This document shows, in pieces, positions 63,067 to 64,000 of a stretch of DNA of 64,000 nt. Position 1 is the first letter of the stretch. Every line of letters starts with the position of its first letter. The notes below the pieces were generated by a model. That model was not told the origin of the DNA and made no database searches. It saw nothing but the letters and a program-made list of their open reading frames with translations. The position numbers and the translations under genes are program-made. Origin of the DNA: Bacteroidota bacterium (lineage in GTDB: Bacteria; Bacteroidota; Bacteroidia; Bacteroidales; DTGW01). The stretch spans positions 35,652 through 99,651 of the forward strand of contig JAKPGM010000034.1 in NCBI GenBank assembly GCA_029550865.1, in the 5' to 3' direction.

Positions 63067-63593
63067 GGCCGCTCCTACGGAGCTAAAAAGTAGGTATGGT
63101 GAGCTTTGTGTTACCATAAGTTCGCTCCTACGGAGCTAAAAGAGGCGTGTTTATGAATCAGTCCTATTAGGAACAACATTCTGGTAGCCCCGCAGAATAG
63201 ACTTGTTGGTAGTCCCGTTAGGGACGACCCTATGGTAGCATCCCGACAAAGACAATAATATGGTAGTCCCGTTAGGGGCGACCTTATGGTAGCCATATTA
63301 GAGGCGATATTTTGGTAGTCCCGTAGGGACGACCATATGGTAGCATCCCGACAAAGACAATAATATGATAGTCCCGTTAGGGGCGACATTATGGTAGCCA
63401 TATTAGAGGCGATGTTATGGTAGTCCCGTTGGGACGTCCTTATGGTAGCAACCCGGTAAGGGAGGATAATTTAGTCCCGTAGGGACGACATTATGGTAGT
63501 AGTAGTTGGTAGCCATATCAGGAAAATGTTATGGTAGCCCGTAGGGGCGACATTTTGGATACATAGATTGTGAGATGTGTCATTTTTCCAAAT
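63067..63593 (+). repeat. Palindromic repeat array, unit 1
   Basis: A 527-bp block built from short palindromes: GCTCCTACGGAGC twice (63071-63083 and 63124-63136), then alternating stretches around GTCCCGTAGGGAC / GTCCCGTTAGGG, 'GGTAGCATCCCGACAAAGACAATAATA' type spacers and TGGTAGCCATATTAGAGGCG. It ends with a TTTTGGATACATAGATTGTGAGATGTGTCATTTTT boundary. Reading frames in it are artefacts of the repeat. Confidence 0.9.
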
Positions 63594-64000
63594 GGCCGCT
63601 CCTACGGAGCTAAAAAGTAGGTATGGTGAGCTTTGAGTTACCATAGGCTCGCTCCTACGGAGCTAAAAGAGGCGTGTTTATGAATCAGTCCCATTAGGAA
63701 CAACATTCTGGTAGCCCCGCAGAGTCGGCCTATTGGTAGTCCCGTAGGGACTACCCTATGGTAGCATCCCGACAAAGACAATAATATGATAGTCCCGTTA
63801 GGGACGACCTTATGGTAGCCATATTAGAGGCGATATTTTGGTAGTCCCGTAGGGACGACCCTATGGTAGCATCCCGACAAAGACAATAATATGATAGTCC
63901 CGTAGGGACGTCCTTATGGTAGCAACCCCAACAAGAACGATGTTATGGTAGCCCGTAGGGGCGACATTTTGGATACATTGATTGTGAGATGTGTCATTTT
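63594..64000 (+). repeat. Palindromic repeat array, unit 2 (cut by the window edge)
   Basis: The second copy of the block restarts at GGCCGCTCCTACGGAGC, with near identity to unit 1 for the first 150 bp. It has fewer internal repeats (its TTTTGGATACAT boundary comes about 110 bp sooner) and reaches the same GATGTGTCATTTT end at 64000. This is a tandem duplication with internal loss or gain. Confidence 0.9.

Noticed and set aside
63111..63401. Minus-strand open frame of 96 codons in the repeat array
   Set aside because: It is composed of the repeated palindrome units, has no start signal, and its peptide is repetitive (MATIRSPLTGLPYY...). It is a by-product of the array.
63067..64000. CRISPR array
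   Set aside because: The repeats are short palindromes with irregular spacers that are themselves repeated, there are no cas genes, and a RAYT precedes them. This is a REP-like array.

Overview
The window is about 64 kb of chromosome from a member of the Bacteroidota, most likely a plant-polysaccharide-degrading, Bacteroidales-like organism. Evidence: promoters of the TTG-N19-21-TAnnTTTG type, few Shine-Dalgarno sequences, an SGNH esterase with a type IX secretion C-terminal sorting domain, a FeoA-FeoB fusion followed by the small Cys-rich Feo partner, a SecD-SecF fusion, a LysRS with a C-terminal extension, DUF4105/DUF2795-type proteins, and an acidic signal after the lipobox Cys of the xylanase. 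There are no rRNA genes, plasmid functions, prophage or CRISPR array. Two tRNA genes (Gly-CCC, Thr-CGT) lie on the minus strand near 42.5 kb.

Layout. 0-9 kb: the 3' end of rpoD, a hybrid sensor/receiver protein with a degenerate kinase core, a Dps-like ferritin, rmuC, a YjjG-type HAD phosphatase, dnaB, a small Cys-rich protein and the secreted SGNH esterase. 9-15 kb: galT, a PAP2 phosphatase with a GPH-family sugar symporter carrying an extra periplasmic domain, a GH11 xylanase lipoprotein and an FGE/SUMF1-like lipoprotein. 15-19.6 kb: a four-gene minus-strand operon of exported proteins ending in a predicted outer-membrane barrel. 19.7-31 kb: a GT2 glycosyltransferase with a Skp-like protein, cobalamin adenosyltransferase, feoAB, an RRM protein, ornithine carbamoyltransferase with argS, a sugar-phosphate isomerase, a candidate small RNA and greA. 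31-45.9 kb: a Rieske-like lipoprotein with substituted ligands plus an NtrC-type regulator, the PPDK regulator, a hisF-DUF4105-hisIE-maf operon, an EF-G paralogue, a TPR protein, the tRNAs, an M48 protease, a DUF6340-like lipoprotein and fabG. 46-52.5 kb: a chemoreceptor, a GH3-PA14 glycosidase and a XylF-like sugar-binding lipoprotein. 52.6-60 kb: secDF, lysS, a PAS histidine kinase and a LolA-like/LysM protein. 60-64 kb: a type I restriction R subunit, a RAYT-type (IS200-like) transposase and a dense array of short palindromic repeats that continues past the right edge.

The main integrative observation is a family of leader repeats about 120-138 bp long. Each begins near TGAAACGAGCATGTATAG and, in most copies, ends at TTCGAATG, directly at a start codon. 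Copies precede the chemoreceptor, the GH3 enzyme, the XylF-like lipoprotein and the DUF6340-like lipoprotein; one orphan copy abuts the tRNA pair and a partial copy abuts fabG. With the GH11 xylanase, the GH3 enzyme, the GPH symporter and an orphan xylose-binding-like protein, the window suggests a dispersed xylan/xylose sensing and use programme rather than a classical SusCD locus. The repeat family, the four-gene envelope operon and the RAYT/palindrome array are the features most worth following up.
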